Below are positions 17,831 through 26,506 of a stretch of DNA of 64,000 nt, in pieces. How positions within the stretch are numbered: the stretch's first letter is position 1; the number at the start of each line of letters is the position of its first letter. The position numbers and the translations under genes were made by a program. The notes beneath the pieces are model-generated. The model was not told the origin of the DNA and did not search any database. It worked only from the letters and a program-made list of their open reading frames with translations. Origin of the DNA: Arthrobacter sp. H-02-3 (GTDB taxonomy: Bacteria > Actinomycetota > Actinomycetes > Actinomycetales > Micrococcaceae); the NCBI RefSeq assembly GCF_003097355.1, contig NZ_PYUI01000002.1:186001-250000 (forward strand). The letters run 5' to 3'.

Positions 17831-18673
17831 ATGGAAATCCTCGCAGGGGACAGTACTGCACAGGACAACACCGCACTTGACATCGTGCTCTGGGGCGTAC
17901 TGCCCTACGTCATGGTCGTGGTGCTGGTGGGCGGCCTTATCTGGCGCTACAAGTACGACCAGTTCGGCTGGACCACCAGGTCCTCCCAGCTCTACGAGTC
18001 CAGGCTGCTGCGGATCGCCTCTCCGCTGTTCCATTTTGGCCTGCTCGCCGTGATCGCCGGGCACTTCTTCGGCCTGGTCATCCCGATGGCATGGACCCAG
18101 GCGGCCGGGATGAGCCAGGAGTTCTACCATTTCAACGCCCTGCTGGTCGGCGGGATCGCCGGAGTGGGAACCCTGGGCGGGATCCTCCTGCTGATCTACC
18201 GCCGCCGGACCACCGGGCCCGTCTTCATGGCCACCACCAACAACGACAAAACCATGTATCTGGTGCTCACCGCGGCCATTGTGTTCGGGCTGTGGACCAC
18301 CCTGGCGGGCGTCTTCGAGGGCGAGCACGGGCACAACTACCGCGAGACCGTGGCTCCATGGTTCCGCTCCCTGTTCGTCTTCCAGCCCGACGTCGGGGCC
18401 ATGGCCGCCGCGCCCTTTTCCTTCCACCTGCACACCCTCGTGGGCATGGCGCTGTTCGTGATCTGGCCGTTCACCCGCCTGGTCCACGCTTTCACGGCGC
18501 CGTTCCACTACCTCTTCCGCCCCTACATCGTCTACCGTTCGCGGGACCGGGACACCGGAGGGGCCGGAGCCAAAGGGACAGCCGGCACCGCTGGCGCCCG
18601 CAGCTCCACCGTCGCCACGCGGCGGGGCTGGTCCGCCGTCGGAACCCGGGACCGGGACACCAAGAACCGGTGA
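17831..18673 (+). CDS. narI: Respiratory nitrate reductase, gamma (cytochrome b) subunit
   Basis: A 280-residue membrane cytochrome that oxidises menaquinol and passes electrons to NarH through two b hemes. Five hydrophobic segments are visible, with histidines placed as expected for heme ligation in SPLFHFGLLAVIAGHFFGL (segment 2) and SFHLHTLVGMALFVIWPFTRLVHAF (segment 5). The last 40 residues after YIVYRSRDRD are a low-complexity hydrophilic tail (Gly/Ala/Thr-rich) of no known role. It is the fourth gene of the operon; narK follows after 81 bp. Confidence 0.96.
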   Translation: MEILAGDSTAQDNTALDIVLWGVLPYVMVVVLVGGLIWRYKYDQFGWTTRSSQLYESRLLRIASPLFHFGLLAVIAGHFFGLVIPMAWTQAAGMSQEFYHFNALLVGGIAGVGTLGGILLLIYRRRTTGPVFMATTNNDKTMYLVLTAAIVFGLWTTLAGVFEGEHGHNYRETVAPWFRSLFVFQPDVGAMAAAPFSFHLHTLVGMALFVIWPFTRLVHAFTAPFHYLFRPYIVYRSRDRDTGGAGAKGTAGTAGARSSTVATRRGWSAVGTRDRDTKNR

Positions 18674-18754
18674 ACCGGCGCACGGCTGTCCTGTCGAACT
18701 GCGTCCCTGACCTGCATTGCCCACTTGCGTTGCTGATCTGAAAAGGAGGCCACC

Positions 18755-19978
18755 GTGGCCGGAGCAGTGTCCCCGTCCGTCACCGCCCCAGCGGGCCGGG
18801 CGCTCAATCTGGCGCTGGCTACCTCGACCTCGGTGGTGTGCTTCTGGGCCTGGAACTCCATCGCCACGCTGAGCGCGTTCTACACCCAGCACCTGCACCT
18901 CAACCCGGCCGCCACGGGAGTGCTCGTGGCCATGCCCGTCTTCGTCGGCTCGCTCGGGCGGATCGTCGTCGGTGCCCTGACGGACAAGTACGGCGGGCGC
19001 GCCATGTTCACCTTTGTCCTGCTGGCCTCCATCGTCCCGATCCTGCTCGTGGCCGTCGGCGGCAGCCTCGACTCGTTCGCGCTGGTGCTGGGTGCCGGCG
19101 TGCTGCTGGGGGTCGCCGGAACTGTCTTCGCCGTCGGGATCCCCTTCGTCAGCGCCTGGTACGAGCCCGCCCGGCGGGGTTTCGCCACCGGCGTCTTCGG
19201 TGCGGGCATGGGCGGAACGGCCCTGGCGGCCTTCCTGAACCCGCGGCTGGTCGCCGGAATCGGCTACGTTCCCACCCACCTGCTGATCGCCGCGATCCTC
19301 GCGGTCATGGCCGTCATCATCTGGTTCCGGCTGAAGGAGGCACCGGGCTGGACCCGCAGCAACGCACCGGTGGTGCCCAAGCTGCTCGACGCCGCGAAGA
19401 CCCTGGTCACCTGGAAGTTGTGCTTCCTCTACGCCGTCCTGTTCGGGGGTTTCGTTTCCTTCGCCACGTATCTGCCCACGTACCTGCGGGATGTCTACGC
19501 CTTCGATCCCAGCGCGGCCGGCGCCCGCACCGCGGGGTTTGCGCTCGCCGCCGTGCTGGCGAGGCCCGTGGGCGGGGTGCTGGCCGACAAGGTCGGCCCT
19601 AAGCCTGTGGTGATCGTCGCGCTCGCCGGCGTCGCCGTGCTTGCCTGGGTGGTGAACCTGCAGCCCGACGGCGACGTCCCCGCCGGCCTGACGTTTGTCG
19701 CCATGGCTGCGGCGCTGGGCCTGGGCACGGGCGGGGTGTTCGCCTGGGTGGGCGTGCTCGCGCCGCAGGGCAAAGTCGGCAGCATCAGCGGTGTGGTCAG
19801 CGCGGCCGGCGGCCTGGGCGGCTACTTCCCGCCGCTGATCATGGGTGCCACGTACGACGCCGCAACGCACAGCTACTCGATCGGTCTGTTGCTGCTCGTG
19901 GCCACAGCGCTCGCGGCGCTGGTCTTCACGATCTTCGCCATGCAGGGCCGGACCAAGGTGAAGGTCGCGCCCGCCTAG
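18755..19978 (+). CDS. narK: Nitrate/nitrite transporter, MFS (NNP family)
   Basis: A 407-residue twelve-segment major-facilitator protein. Signature features are the N-terminal FWAWNSIA, GRIVVGALTDKYGGR, and two glycine-rich NNP motifs (GVFGAGMGGTALAAF around residue 145 and GLGTGGVFAWVG around residue 325). It should exchange nitrate and nitrite across the membrane for the nitrate reductase encoded just upstream. AAAGGAGG lies 8 bp before the GTG start. The 81-bp gap after narI could hold a weak promoter, but read-through from narGHJI is likely. Confidence 0.93.
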   Translation: MAGAVSPSVTAPAGRALNLALATSTSVVCFWAWNSIATLSAFYTQHLHLNPAATGVLVAMPVFVGSLGRIVVGALTDKYGGRAMFTFVLLASIVPILLVAVGGSLDSFALVLGAGVLLGVAGTVFAVGIPFVSAWYEPARRGFATGVFGAGMGGTALAAFLNPRLVAGIGYVPTHLLIAAILAVMAVIIWFRLKEAPGWTRSNAPVVPKLLDAAKTLVTWKLCFLYAVLFGGFVSFATYLPTYLRDVYAFDPSAAGARTAGFALAAVLARPVGGVLADKVGPKPVVIVALAGVAVLAWVVNLQPDGDVPAGLTFVAMAAALGLGTGGVFAWVGVLAPQGKVGSISGVVSAAGGLGGYFPPLIMGATYDAATHSYSIGLLLLVATALAALVFTIFAMQGRTKVKVAPA

Positions 19979-20043
19979 CCTGAACCGCGGGCCGGGGCAT
20001 GCGCGCCGGAACCGACGCCCGGGGGTGCCAGCAGAGGCGCTTG

Positions 20044-21381
20044 CTAGCCGAACAGCAGGGTCGCCACGGTGAAGATGGCCAGCCCGGCCAGGGCACCCAC
20101 CACCGTGCCGTTGATGCGGATGAACTGCAGGTCCTTGCCCACCTGCAGCTCAATCTTCTGGGAGGTTTCCTCGGCGTCCCAGCGGGCCACGGTGTCCGTG
20201 ATGACGCCGGCGATGTCCGAGCGGTAGGTCTTCACCAGGTAGGCCGCGGCGTCGCCGATCCAGGCGTTCACCTTGCCGGCGAGCTCGGGATCGACCACCA
20301 GCCGGGTGCCGAAGTCATGGACGGCCGCCTTGAACTTGATGGTCAGTTCGCTGTGCGGATCATCGACGGCGGTGAGCAGCGCCGTCTTGATGGTGTCCCA
20401 GGTGCGGGAGGCGAGCTCCCGGACCTCGGGGTCGCCGAGCACCTGGGCCTTGATGCCCTCGGCCCGGGCGATCATGACGGGATCGTGCTGCAGGTCCTGC
20501 GCGAGTTCCTTGAGGTATTTGTCGATCGACAGGCGCACCTGGTGCTGCGGATCGGACTGCACGGCGCGGGTGAACTTGAGGATCTCCACGTACACTTTGT
20601 CGCCTACCAGCCCGTCCACGAACGACGGCACCCAGGTCGGGGAACGGTCGGTGACCAGCCTGTTGACCGTCTCCTGGTTGTCCCGGACCCAGTCCACGGC
20701 GCGGTCCACGAGCAGATCGACCAGGGCGTGGTGGTGCCCGTCGTCGAAGACCCGCTCAGCGAGCCGGCCCACCGGCGGCCCCCACGGCGGGGTAAGCAGG
20801 TGCTTGCGGACCATGGCCTCGATCACGGCCTGGACGTCGTCGTCGTTGAGGACCTTGAACGCGCCGCGGATCACGGCGGCACCCTCCTTGGCGACCCGGT
20901 CCGGGCCGCCCGGGCTGGACAGCCAGGCGCCGGCCTTGCGGGCAATGTCCGCGGACGCCAGCTTCTCCTGGACCACCTGCTCGGAGAGGAAATTGGTCTC
21001 CACGAAGTCGCCCAGCGAGGCGCCGATCTGGTCCTTGCGACGAGGGATAATCGCGGTATGCGGGATCTTGATTCCCATGGGGTATTTGAACAGGGCCGTG
21101 ACGGCGAACCAGTCGGCCAGGGCCCCCACCATGCCGCCCTCGGCCGCGGCGCGGACGTATTCGAGCCATGGATAGTACTTCTGCAGGGCGAACGCGACGA
21201 CGAAGATCACAGCCATGACGATCAGGAGCGAGAGCGCCAGGAGCTTCATCCGGCGCAGCGCCGCGGCCTTGTCGGCGTCACTGGACGCAGCGGGACGCCG
21301 TCCGGCGGGGCCGTTCGGCTGCACGCCGCCCGGAAGTCCCGCGGCACCGGTCAGGGAAGTTGGCTCAGTATTCACCTGCAT
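20044..21381 (-). CDS. DUF445 membrane-anchored protein
   Basis: A 445-residue DUF445 (YheB/YjiN-like) protein. One membrane segment at about residues 46-65 (LLALSLLIVMAVIFVVAF) follows a Pro/Ala-rich head; the conserved block GGMVGALADWFAVTALFKYPMGIKIPHTAIIPRRKDQIG comes next, and a hydrophobic C-terminal helix (TVVGALAGLAIFTVATLLFG) closes the protein. The middle is helical and probably extended. The family is implicated in envelope or cell-pole functions but has no firm biochemical role that I know. It is transcribed leftward, divergent from the GDPD gene 50 bp away. Confidence 0.88.
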   Translation of the reverse strand: MQVNTEPTSLTGAAGLPGGVQPNGPAGRRPAASSDADKAAALRRMKLLALSLLIVMAVIFVVAFALQKYYPWLEYVRAAAEGGMVGALADWFAVTALFKYPMGIKIPHTAIIPRRKDQIGASLGDFVETNFLSEQVVQEKLASADIARKAGAWLSSPGGPDRVAKEGAAVIRGAFKVLNDDDVQAVIEAMVRKHLLTPPWGPPVGRLAERVFDDGHHHALVDLLVDRAVDWVRDNQETVNRLVTDRSPTWVPSFVDGLVGDKVYVEILKFTRAVQSDPQHQVRLSIDKYLKELAQDLQHDPVMIARAEGIKAQVLGDPEVRELASRTWDTIKTALLTAVDDPHSELTIKFKAAVHDFGTRLVVDPELAGKVNAWIGDAAAYLVKTYRSDIAGVITDTVARWDAEETSQKIELQVGKDLQFIRINGTVVGALAGLAIFTVATLLFG

Positions 21382-21431
21382 GAGCCCAGCCTAGCCCCGC
21401 CGGGGAGCCGGCCGTCCGCTAACGTGGCACC

Positions 21432-22331
21432 ATGACGACTGACGTGTCCGCCTCCGCCCGTCCTCTGGTCTATGCCCACCGGGGCTCCAGCGAAGCCTTC
21501 GCTGAGCACACCCGGGCCGCGTACCTGCAGGCAATCGCCGACGGCGCCGACGGCGTGGAGTGCGACGTCCACCTGACCCGGGACCAGCACGCCGTGCTGT
21601 TGCACGATGCCACCCTGGACCGTACCTCGGACGGCACCGGGCAGGTCGCGGACCGGACCCTGGAAGAGCTCCGGCTTCTGGACTTCTCCTCCTGGAAGGG
21701 GGCACGCATCCCGGAAGCCTATGGTGCCAAGTCCGAGCAGTTCCTGACCCTGCCGGACTTGCTTGAAATCCTGCGCGCTGCGGGGCGCGGGATCGGCTTG
21801 GCGATTGAGTTCAAGCACCCCAGCCCCTACCATCTCGGACTCGAGGACCGGGTCCTGGAACTCCTGAGGGACGAGGGCTGGGATCCGGAAACATCGATGC
21901 TGGACAACATCAGAATTTCCTTCATGAGCTTCAGCCCCGACGCCGTCAAGCACCTGCTTGAGTCGGCGCCGGCGGGGGCCGTGTGCCAGCTTGTGGACGA
22001 CGTCAACGTGGCAGACATCCGTGAGGAACTGGGCCTGGGTGCACTGACCGGCGGGGCCCTGGCCAATGTCATGAAGGCCGCACAAGCCGAAGCCGAACGG
22101 ATCCTGGACGCGGCCGAGACCGGCATTGCCGGCCCTGGCATCGGGTACGTCCGTGCGCACCCCGGCACCGTGCAGCGCTGGCTCGGCTCGGGACGAAAGT
22201 TCCGGGTGTGGACCGTCGACGCCGAGGACGAGGTCAAGCTGTGCAGGGAACTCGGGATCCACGAGATCACCACGAACTGTCCGGCCCGGGTCCTGTCCCA
22301 ACTCATGGCGGACAGCCAGCCCCTCCGGTAA
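21432..22331 (+). CDS. Glycerophosphodiester phosphodiesterase
   Basis: A 299-residue GDPD TIM barrel that hydrolyses glycerophosphodiesters to glycerol 3-phosphate and an alcohol. The family signature is clear: HRGSSE with catalytic His16, the metal-binding GADGVECDVHLTRD, HDATLDRTS with the second catalytic His, and EFKHPSP. No signal peptide, so a cytoplasmic (UgpQ-like) enzyme. It starts 50 bp from the divergent DUF445 gene and is followed closely by a DoxX-like gene. Confidence 0.93.
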   Translation: MTTDVSASARPLVYAHRGSSEAFAEHTRAAYLQAIADGADGVECDVHLTRDQHAVLLHDATLDRTSDGTGQVADRTLEELRLLDFSSWKGARIPEAYGAKSEQFLTLPDLLEILRAAGRGIGLAIEFKHPSPYHLGLEDRVLELLRDEGWDPETSMLDNIRISFMSFSPDAVKHLLESAPAGAVCQLVDDVNVADIREELGLGALTGGALANVMKAAQAEAERILDAAETGIAGPGIGYVRAHPGTVQRWLGSGRKFRVWTVDAEDEVKLCRELGIHEITTNCPARVLSQLMADSQPLR

Positions 22332-22397
22332 TCGCCCGGAGTGTCGCGGATCCCCGGCGGATTACGGCCGGCGTGGCCGCTGTGGTTGAGTGGTTGC

Positions 22398-22844
22398 ATG
22401 CCATTTCGCTGGTCCGGCCGGGCCTCCCAGACGCTGTCCGCGGCGGCGATGAGCGCGCTGCTGCTCGCCAGTGCCGCCAAGCACTTCCGTGAACCCGAGT
22501 TCTTCCACCCGGTGGTCCCGGACATGCTGTGCCGTGACGATTCCGGAGGGCAGTCGAACGGCCCGCTGGCGGTACTTTCACGTGAGGAATGGGTGGCGGC
22601 GAGCGGCCTGCTGGAAGCAGCTGCCGCCGTCGGGCTCCTGATCCCGGCCACGCGGCCGGCCGCCGCCGTCGGAGTGACGGCGATGTTCGCCGCGTTCCTG
22701 GCCGGCCACGTCGACGCCCTGCGGAAGGCCTACGGCCCGGACGGCACGCCGGGCCGGCGCCGGCTGCACACCGTGCGCCTCCCGCTTCAAGCGCCCCTGA
22801 TCGCATGGGCCTGGACCCTGACGCGGCGGGACCGGCGGCGGTGA
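22398..22844 (+). CDS. DoxX-like membrane protein
   Basis: About 148 residues with four hydrophobic segments (SAAAMSALLLASAAKHF, VAASGLLEAAAAVGLLIPA, AAVGVTAMFAAFLAGHVDAL, and LPLQAPLIAWAWTL), the layout of DoxX/MauE-type proteins. The function is not known from sequence; members are linked to redox or sulfur chemistry in other species. ATG at 22398 is preferred; an in-frame GTG at 22341 would add 19 residues, and neither has a clear ribosome site. Its stop overlaps the azlC GTG by 4 bp. Confidence 0.7.
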   Translation: MPFRWSGRASQTLSAAAMSALLLASAAKHFREPEFFHPVVPDMLCRDDSGGQSNGPLAVLSREEWVAASGLLEAAAAVGLLIPATRPAAAVGVTAMFAAFLAGHVDALRKAYGPDGTPGRRRLHTVRLPLQAPLIAWAWTLTRRDRRR

Positions 22845-23626
22845 AAATCCTGCAGTCACCGGCAGTACGGATCGGCCTGTCGATCAGCATTGCCACCGGC
22901 CTCTACGGCGTTTCCTTCGGCGCGCTCTCTGTCACTTCCGGCCTTGATTTCTGGCAGACCATGGCGTTGAGCCTGCTGCTGTTCAGCGGCGGCTCGCAGT
23001 TCGCCTTCATCGGCGTGGTAGCCGGCGGCGGGTCCGGCGTCGCGGCCATGAGCGCCGCGACGCTGCTGGGCATGCGCAACGGTATCTACGGGATGCAGAT
23101 CAACGCCCTGCTGCAGCCGCGCGGGTGGCGCAGGTTCGCCGCGGCCCAACTGACCATCGACGAGTCGACCGCCACCAGCACGGGACAAACGGACCCGGCA
23201 GAGCAGAAGCGCGGATTCTGGACCGCCGGGATCGGCGTGTTCGTGCTCTGGAACCTGTTCACGGCCCTCGGCGCGCTGGCCGGCGGTGCGCTCGGGGACC
23301 CCAAACAATGGGGACTCGACGGCGCCGCCGTGGCAGCCTTCCTGGGCCTGCTTTGGCCGCGGCTCAAAGGCAGGGAACCGGTGGCCATCGCCGTGGTCTG
23401 CGCGCTGGCCACCGTGCTTGCCGTGCCTTTCGTGCCCCCGGGCGTGCCGATCCTCGTCGCCGCCGTCGTGGCGGCCGGAATCGGCTGGTTCAGCCATGGC
23501 CGCAGCGACGAAGGCCTCGAGCCCGACGTCGACCCCTACGCCGAACACCACACGCACCACCACAGCGGCCACTCCGGAGAGCACTCCGGCGGCCGCCCTG
23601 AAGACCGCCCTGGAGAGAACGCATGA
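22841..23626 (+). CDS. azlC: Branched-chain amino acid exporter, large subunit (AzlC family)
   Basis: A 261-residue AzlC/YgaZ-family membrane protein, which with AzlD exports branched-chain amino acids or analogues. The conserved FSGGSQFAFIGVV and LLGMRNGIYGM motifs are present. The GTG start at 22841 gives a GTGA overlap with the previous stop; an ATG at 22805 is an alternative. Odd feature: the last 40 residues are a His-rich acidic tail (HHTHHHSGHSGEHSGG), unusual for the family and possibly metal-binding. It overlaps azlD by 4 bp. Confidence 0.88.
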   Translation: MKILQSPAVRIGLSISIATGLYGVSFGALSVTSGLDFWQTMALSLLLFSGGSQFAFIGVVAGGGSGVAAMSAATLLGMRNGIYGMQINALLQPRGWRRFAAAQLTIDESTATSTGQTDPAEQKRGFWTAGIGVFVLWNLFTALGALAGGALGDPKQWGLDGAAVAAFLGLLWPRLKGREPVAIAVVCALATVLAVPFVPPGVPILVAAVVAAGIGWFSHGRSDEGLEPDVDPYAEHHTHHHSGHSGEHSGGRPEDRPGENA

Positions 23627-23934
23627 ACCTCTGGATGTGGCTGATCCTCTCCTGCCTGCTGGCGTATGCCTGGAAGCTGCTCGGCTACCTGGTGCCGGCC
23701 AGCCTGCTCCGCAATCCGCGGATGTCCAGGATCGCCGGGACCATGACGATCGGGCTGCTGGCATCCCTGACGGTGGTCAACGCCGTCGCCTCCGGCCAGT
23801 CACTCGCCCTGGACGCCCGGCTGGGCGCACTGGCAGCGGCGGCCGTTGCGTTGTGGTTCCGGGCACCGTTCCTGGTGGTGGTGATCGCCGGCGCCGCCGC
23901 GGCCGCCGGCCTGCGGCTGCTGGGCTGGGACTGA
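23623..23934 (+). CDS. azlD: Branched-chain amino acid exporter, small subunit (AzlD family)
   Basis: A 103-residue protein with four hydrophobic segments, the AzlD pattern (AYAWKLLGYLVPASLL at the front, then WFRAPFLVVVIAGAAAAAGLRLLGW at the end). It is the obligate partner of AzlC in the transport complex. The ATG overlaps the azlC stop by 4 bp (ATGA), so the two subunits are translationally coupled. Confidence 0.88.
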   Translation: MNLWMWLILSCLLAYAWKLLGYLVPASLLRNPRMSRIAGTMTIGLLASLTVVNAVASGQSLALDARLGALAAAAVALWFRAPFLVVVIAGAAAAAGLRLLGWD

Positions 23935-23951
23935 CTCCTTCGGCGGCACCC

Positions 23952-23990
23952 CTCGGCGGGGACGCTCGGCGGGGACGCTTGGCGGGGACG
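23952..23990. repeat. Three 13-bp tandem repeats
   Basis: CTCGGCGGGGACG occurs twice and CTTGGCGGGGACG once, head to tail, in the gap after azlD. No function is evident. Confidence 0.7.
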
Positions 23991-24076
23991 CTGGGCTGTG
24001 CCAAGGACCGGCCTGCGTCTGCCCGGGCGAACCCGTTGACGCGAATTTGCCTACGTGACGCGGGGTGGGGCGGGAA

Positions 24077-24092
24077 TGGTCTTTAGTCCCTA
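24077..24092 (+). promoter_or_regulatory. DosR-box-like site upstream of the small protein/GAF-ANTAR pair
   Basis: TGGTCTTTAGTCCCTA: its 14-bp core matches the DosR core GGGACTWWAGTCCC at 12 of 14 positions. The CCC of the core ends 36 bp before the start codon, exactly the distance seen at narG. TATCGC about 20 bp further could be a -10. Confidence 0.5.
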
Positions 24093-24125
24093 CTTGCTGC
24101 CGGTATCGCGTGGGACCATTCGAAC

Positions 24126-24317
24126 ATGAGTGAACATGACGACCCGGAGGCTGCGGAGCCACGCAAAGATCAGCACTCCAAGCAGCACGAGCCGTTTGTT
24201 TCCGCAGGGGCTGAATCCACCAGGGAACTGCGAGAGATGGCGCGACGTCGCCGGGAAGCCGAAGAGAAGCTGCAGCACCACCTTCTCGAGGCCAAAGAAA
24301 AACCGGTCGAGGAATAG
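24126..24317 (+). CDS. Small charged helical protein, function unknown
   Basis: I do not recognise this 63-residue protein. It is highly charged (MSEHDDPEAAEPRKDQHSKQ at the start) and the second half, STRELREMARRRREAEEKLQ onward, should be a single amphipathic helix or coiled coil. It has no clear ribosome site, but it lies 33 bp after a DosR-box-like motif and its TAG overlaps the GTG of the GAF-ANTAR gene by one base, so the two are coupled. It may be a partner of that regulator. Confidence 0.65.
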   Translation: MSEHDDPEAAEPRKDQHSKQHEPFVSAGAESTRELREMARRRREAEEKLQHHLLEAKEKPVEE

Positions 24318-25045
24318 TGCCGGGCGCCCGGCTGTCCGAGCACCTCCAGGATCTGGTGCTTGAAAATGCCAGCATCGACGAGTTCCTGCAGGAATTGTCC
24401 GGCGCAATTGCCGAGTTTGGTGAATCCGTGGCAGGCTGCCGGATGGTCAGTTCGGTCCGACTTGTCCGCGACCGGCAGCCGGCCGTCCTGGCCGGCAGCG
24501 ATCCCGCGGCGCTGGCACTGGAGCAGCTCCAGGAGCGCGCGGCGGGGCCGGCCCTGGATGTCCTGGAGACCGGCCGGGCAGCCCTGTTGGCCGGCGCCCC
24601 GACGGAGCCGAGGCTGGACCGCTACCGGCGGACGGCGGCCCGGTGGGGGATCCATAGCGTCCTCAGCGTGCCGGTGGCCCTGGACCAGGGCGCCGCGGCC
24701 GCCCTGACGTATCTCGCCGCCGACCCGGACGCCTTCGACGATGGGGCGGCCGCCAGTTGCGAGGCGTTTGCCGCCACCGCCGGGAAGTCCATGCGCCTGG
24801 CCGTGCGCCTGGGAACCGTCCAGGACATGAACGCCGATCTGCTCCAGGCCATGAAGTCGCGCACCACCATCAACCTTGCATCCGGCATCCTCATGGCCCA
24901 GAGCCGGTGCTCGCAGGCCGAGGCCTTCACCCTGCTCAGCAAGGTCTCGAACAACCGCAACGTCAAGCTCCGGCTCGTGGCTGAGGAGATCCTTCGCCGG
25001 TTTGAGTCCGGACCCTACTCCACCGACTTCGGCACCCGGGCCTGA
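24317..25045 (+). CDS. GAF-ANTAR domain transcription antitermination regulator
   Basis: A 242-residue protein: a GAF-type sensor over residues about 15-160 (GIHSVLSVPVALDQGAAAALTYLAADPDAF) and an ANTAR RNA-binding domain at about 168-230 (LLQAMKSRTTINLASGILMAQSRCSQAEAFTLLSKVSNNRNVKLRLVAEEI). ANTAR proteins bind paired hairpins in nascent RNA and prevent termination. No receiver domain is present, so the signal is presumably a ligand or redox cue on the GAF domain. The GTG start has GAGGAATA just before it. Targets are not apparent here. Confidence 0.88.
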   Translation: MPGARLSEHLQDLVLENASIDEFLQELSGAIAEFGESVAGCRMVSSVRLVRDRQPAVLAGSDPAALALEQLQERAAGPALDVLETGRAALLAGAPTEPRLDRYRRTAARWGIHSVLSVPVALDQGAAAALTYLAADPDAFDDGAAASCEAFAATAGKSMRLAVRLGTVQDMNADLLQAMKSRTTINLASGILMAQSRCSQAEAFTLLSKVSNNRNVKLRLVAEEILRRFESGPYSTDFGTRA

Positions 25046-25086
25046 AGGCGGCAGCACCAAACAGCGGGGGCGTGCCCGCCGGCGGG

Positions 25087-26016
25087 TCAGCCGGCGTCGT
25101 CGACTTTCACGATGATCTTCCCCCGGGTGTGGCCCTCCATGTTGAGCCGGAACGCTTCGGCGGCCTGATCCAGCGGGAACGTCCGGGCCACCTCGACCTT
25201 GAGCCGGCGTTCGTCCACCAGCCGCGCCAGGCGCTCCAGGTCGGCCCCGACGGGATTCACCCACATCCACGTGCCACCGTGCTGCTCCACCGCGCTGTCC
25301 GCGATGGAGGCATGCCGTCCGCCCTCGGCGAGGACCGCCAGGGTGGTGTCAAGGTTGTCGCCCACGAAGTCGGCAACGACGTCGGCGCCGCCGGGCGCCA
25401 GCGCCCGGACACGGTCCGCCAGGCCCTCTCCATAGGTGACCGGTTCCGCGCCGAGGGCACGGAGGAAATCATGGTTCTTTTCGGAGGCGGTCGCAATCAC
25501 GCGGGCGCCGAGCGCCGCCGCGATCTGGATTCCCAGCGAGCCCACGCCGCCGGCGCCGCCGTGGATCAGGACAGTGTCTGCGGCCTTGACGCCCAGCCGG
25601 GTCAGGACCTGGTAGGCAGTCAGCCCGGCGAGCGGAAGCCCTGCCGACTCGTCCCAGTCCAGGGATTCCGGTTTCCGGGCCAGGAGCCGCTCCGGCAACG
25701 CAATGTACTCGGCGAAGCTGCCGCCGTGGACGAAGTCCTTGCGGCCGTAGGAGATGACTTCATCGCCGGGCCGGAACTCCGGGGCGTCGATGCCCACGGA
25801 CTCGACGACCCCGGCCACGTCCCAGCCTGGAATGGCCGGGAACTGAAGGTCCATCATCGAGTCGAGGTAGCCCGCCATGATCTTCCAGTCGACCGGGTTC
25901 ACGGACGCCGCCTTGACCTTCACCAGGACCATTCCGGGCCCCACTTTCGGCAGGGGCTGTTCCGTCAGTTCAAGGACGTCCGGGTTTCCGTACTGGCTGT
26001 ATGTCATCGCTTTCAT
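25087..26016 (-). CDS. NADP-dependent quinone oxidoreductase / zinc-free medium-chain dehydrogenase
   Basis: A 309-residue MDR-superfamily oxidoreductase of the quinone reductase type. MKAMTYSQYGNPDVLELTE is the family opening; GWDVAGVVESVG, the cofactor loop HGGAGGVGSLGIQIAAALGA and a C-terminal GKIIVKV follow. No zinc-ligand cysteines are seen. It probably reduces quinones or alkenals with NADPH. The ATG at 26016 is chosen because the upstream in-frame extension is antisense to a DUF1232 gene. A TetR gene two genes upstream could regulate it. Confidence 0.88.
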   Translation of the reverse strand: MKAMTYSQYGNPDVLELTEQPLPKVGPGMVLVKVKAASVNPVDWKIMAGYLDSMMDLQFPAIPGWDVAGVVESVGIDAPEFRPGDEVISYGRKDFVHGGSFAEYIALPERLLARKPESLDWDESAGLPLAGLTAYQVLTRLGVKAADTVLIHGGAGGVGSLGIQIAAALGARVIATASEKNHDFLRALGAEPVTYGEGLADRVRALAPGGADVVADFVGDNLDTTLAVLAEGGRHASIADSAVEQHGGTWMWVNPVGADLERLARLVDERRLKVEVARTFPLDQAAEAFRLNMEGHTRGKIIVKVDDAG

Positions 26017-26057
26017 GATGTACGACAACCACTTCCCGCGCGATGGTATTCCGGTGG

Positions 26058-26474
26058 TCAGGCGGCCGTCCCGAGTCCGGCGAGCCGCAGCATGACGGCC
26101 AGGCCTTCCGGGGTGCCGGGCCAGTGGCGCCGGACGGCGCCGGCGCCGGCGCGGGCCACCACCGAGCGCAGCACGAGTGCCACGATCACGACGTCGTCCG
26201 CGTATCCGATCACCGGTATGAAATCCGGAACGAGATCGATGGGGGAGGCAAGGTAGATGAGCAGGAGAGCCAGCCGAACCCGGACCCCGACCGCCACCGA
26301 GCGGTCGGCCAGCAGACGTCGGATGAGCCGCAGCAGGTCCGGCAGCAGCCGCAGGGCGTCCTTCATGGTGACGGTCTCGGGGTGCCGGCGGGCATAGGCC
26401 CACAGCAGCAGCAACAGGATCCCGTAGATCACCAGCACGCCGCCGATGACCCCGGCGAGGGTTTCCCATCCCAT
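26058..26474 (-). CDS. YkvA/DUF1232 family membrane protein
   Basis: A 138-residue protein with an N-terminal membrane segment (VIGGVLVIYGILLLLLWAY) and the DUF1232 core LALLLIYLASPIDLVPDFIPVIGYADDVVIVALVL. The role of the family is unknown. The ATG at 26474 precedes the membrane segment and is the best start; GGTAAG lies 12 bp before it. It sits between the TetR gene and the quinone oxidoreductase, all leftward, with gaps of 32 and 41 bp, so the three may form one unit. Confidence 0.82.
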   Translation of the reverse strand: MGWETLAGVIGGVLVIYGILLLLLWAYARRHPETVTMKDALRLLPDLLRLIRRLLADRSVAVGVRVRLALLLIYLASPIDLVPDFIPVIGYADDVVIVALVLRSVVARAGAGAVRRHWPGTPEGLAVMLRLAGLGTAA

Positions 26475-26506
26475 AGGCAAGAGCTTACCTAGCCAGGGAT
26501 GCTTCG

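Noticed and set aside
22589..22840. N-terminal extension of azlC over the DoxX-like gene
   Set aside because: It is the shadow frame of the DoxX-like gene; the hydrophobic AzlC sequence begins at the GTG at 22841.
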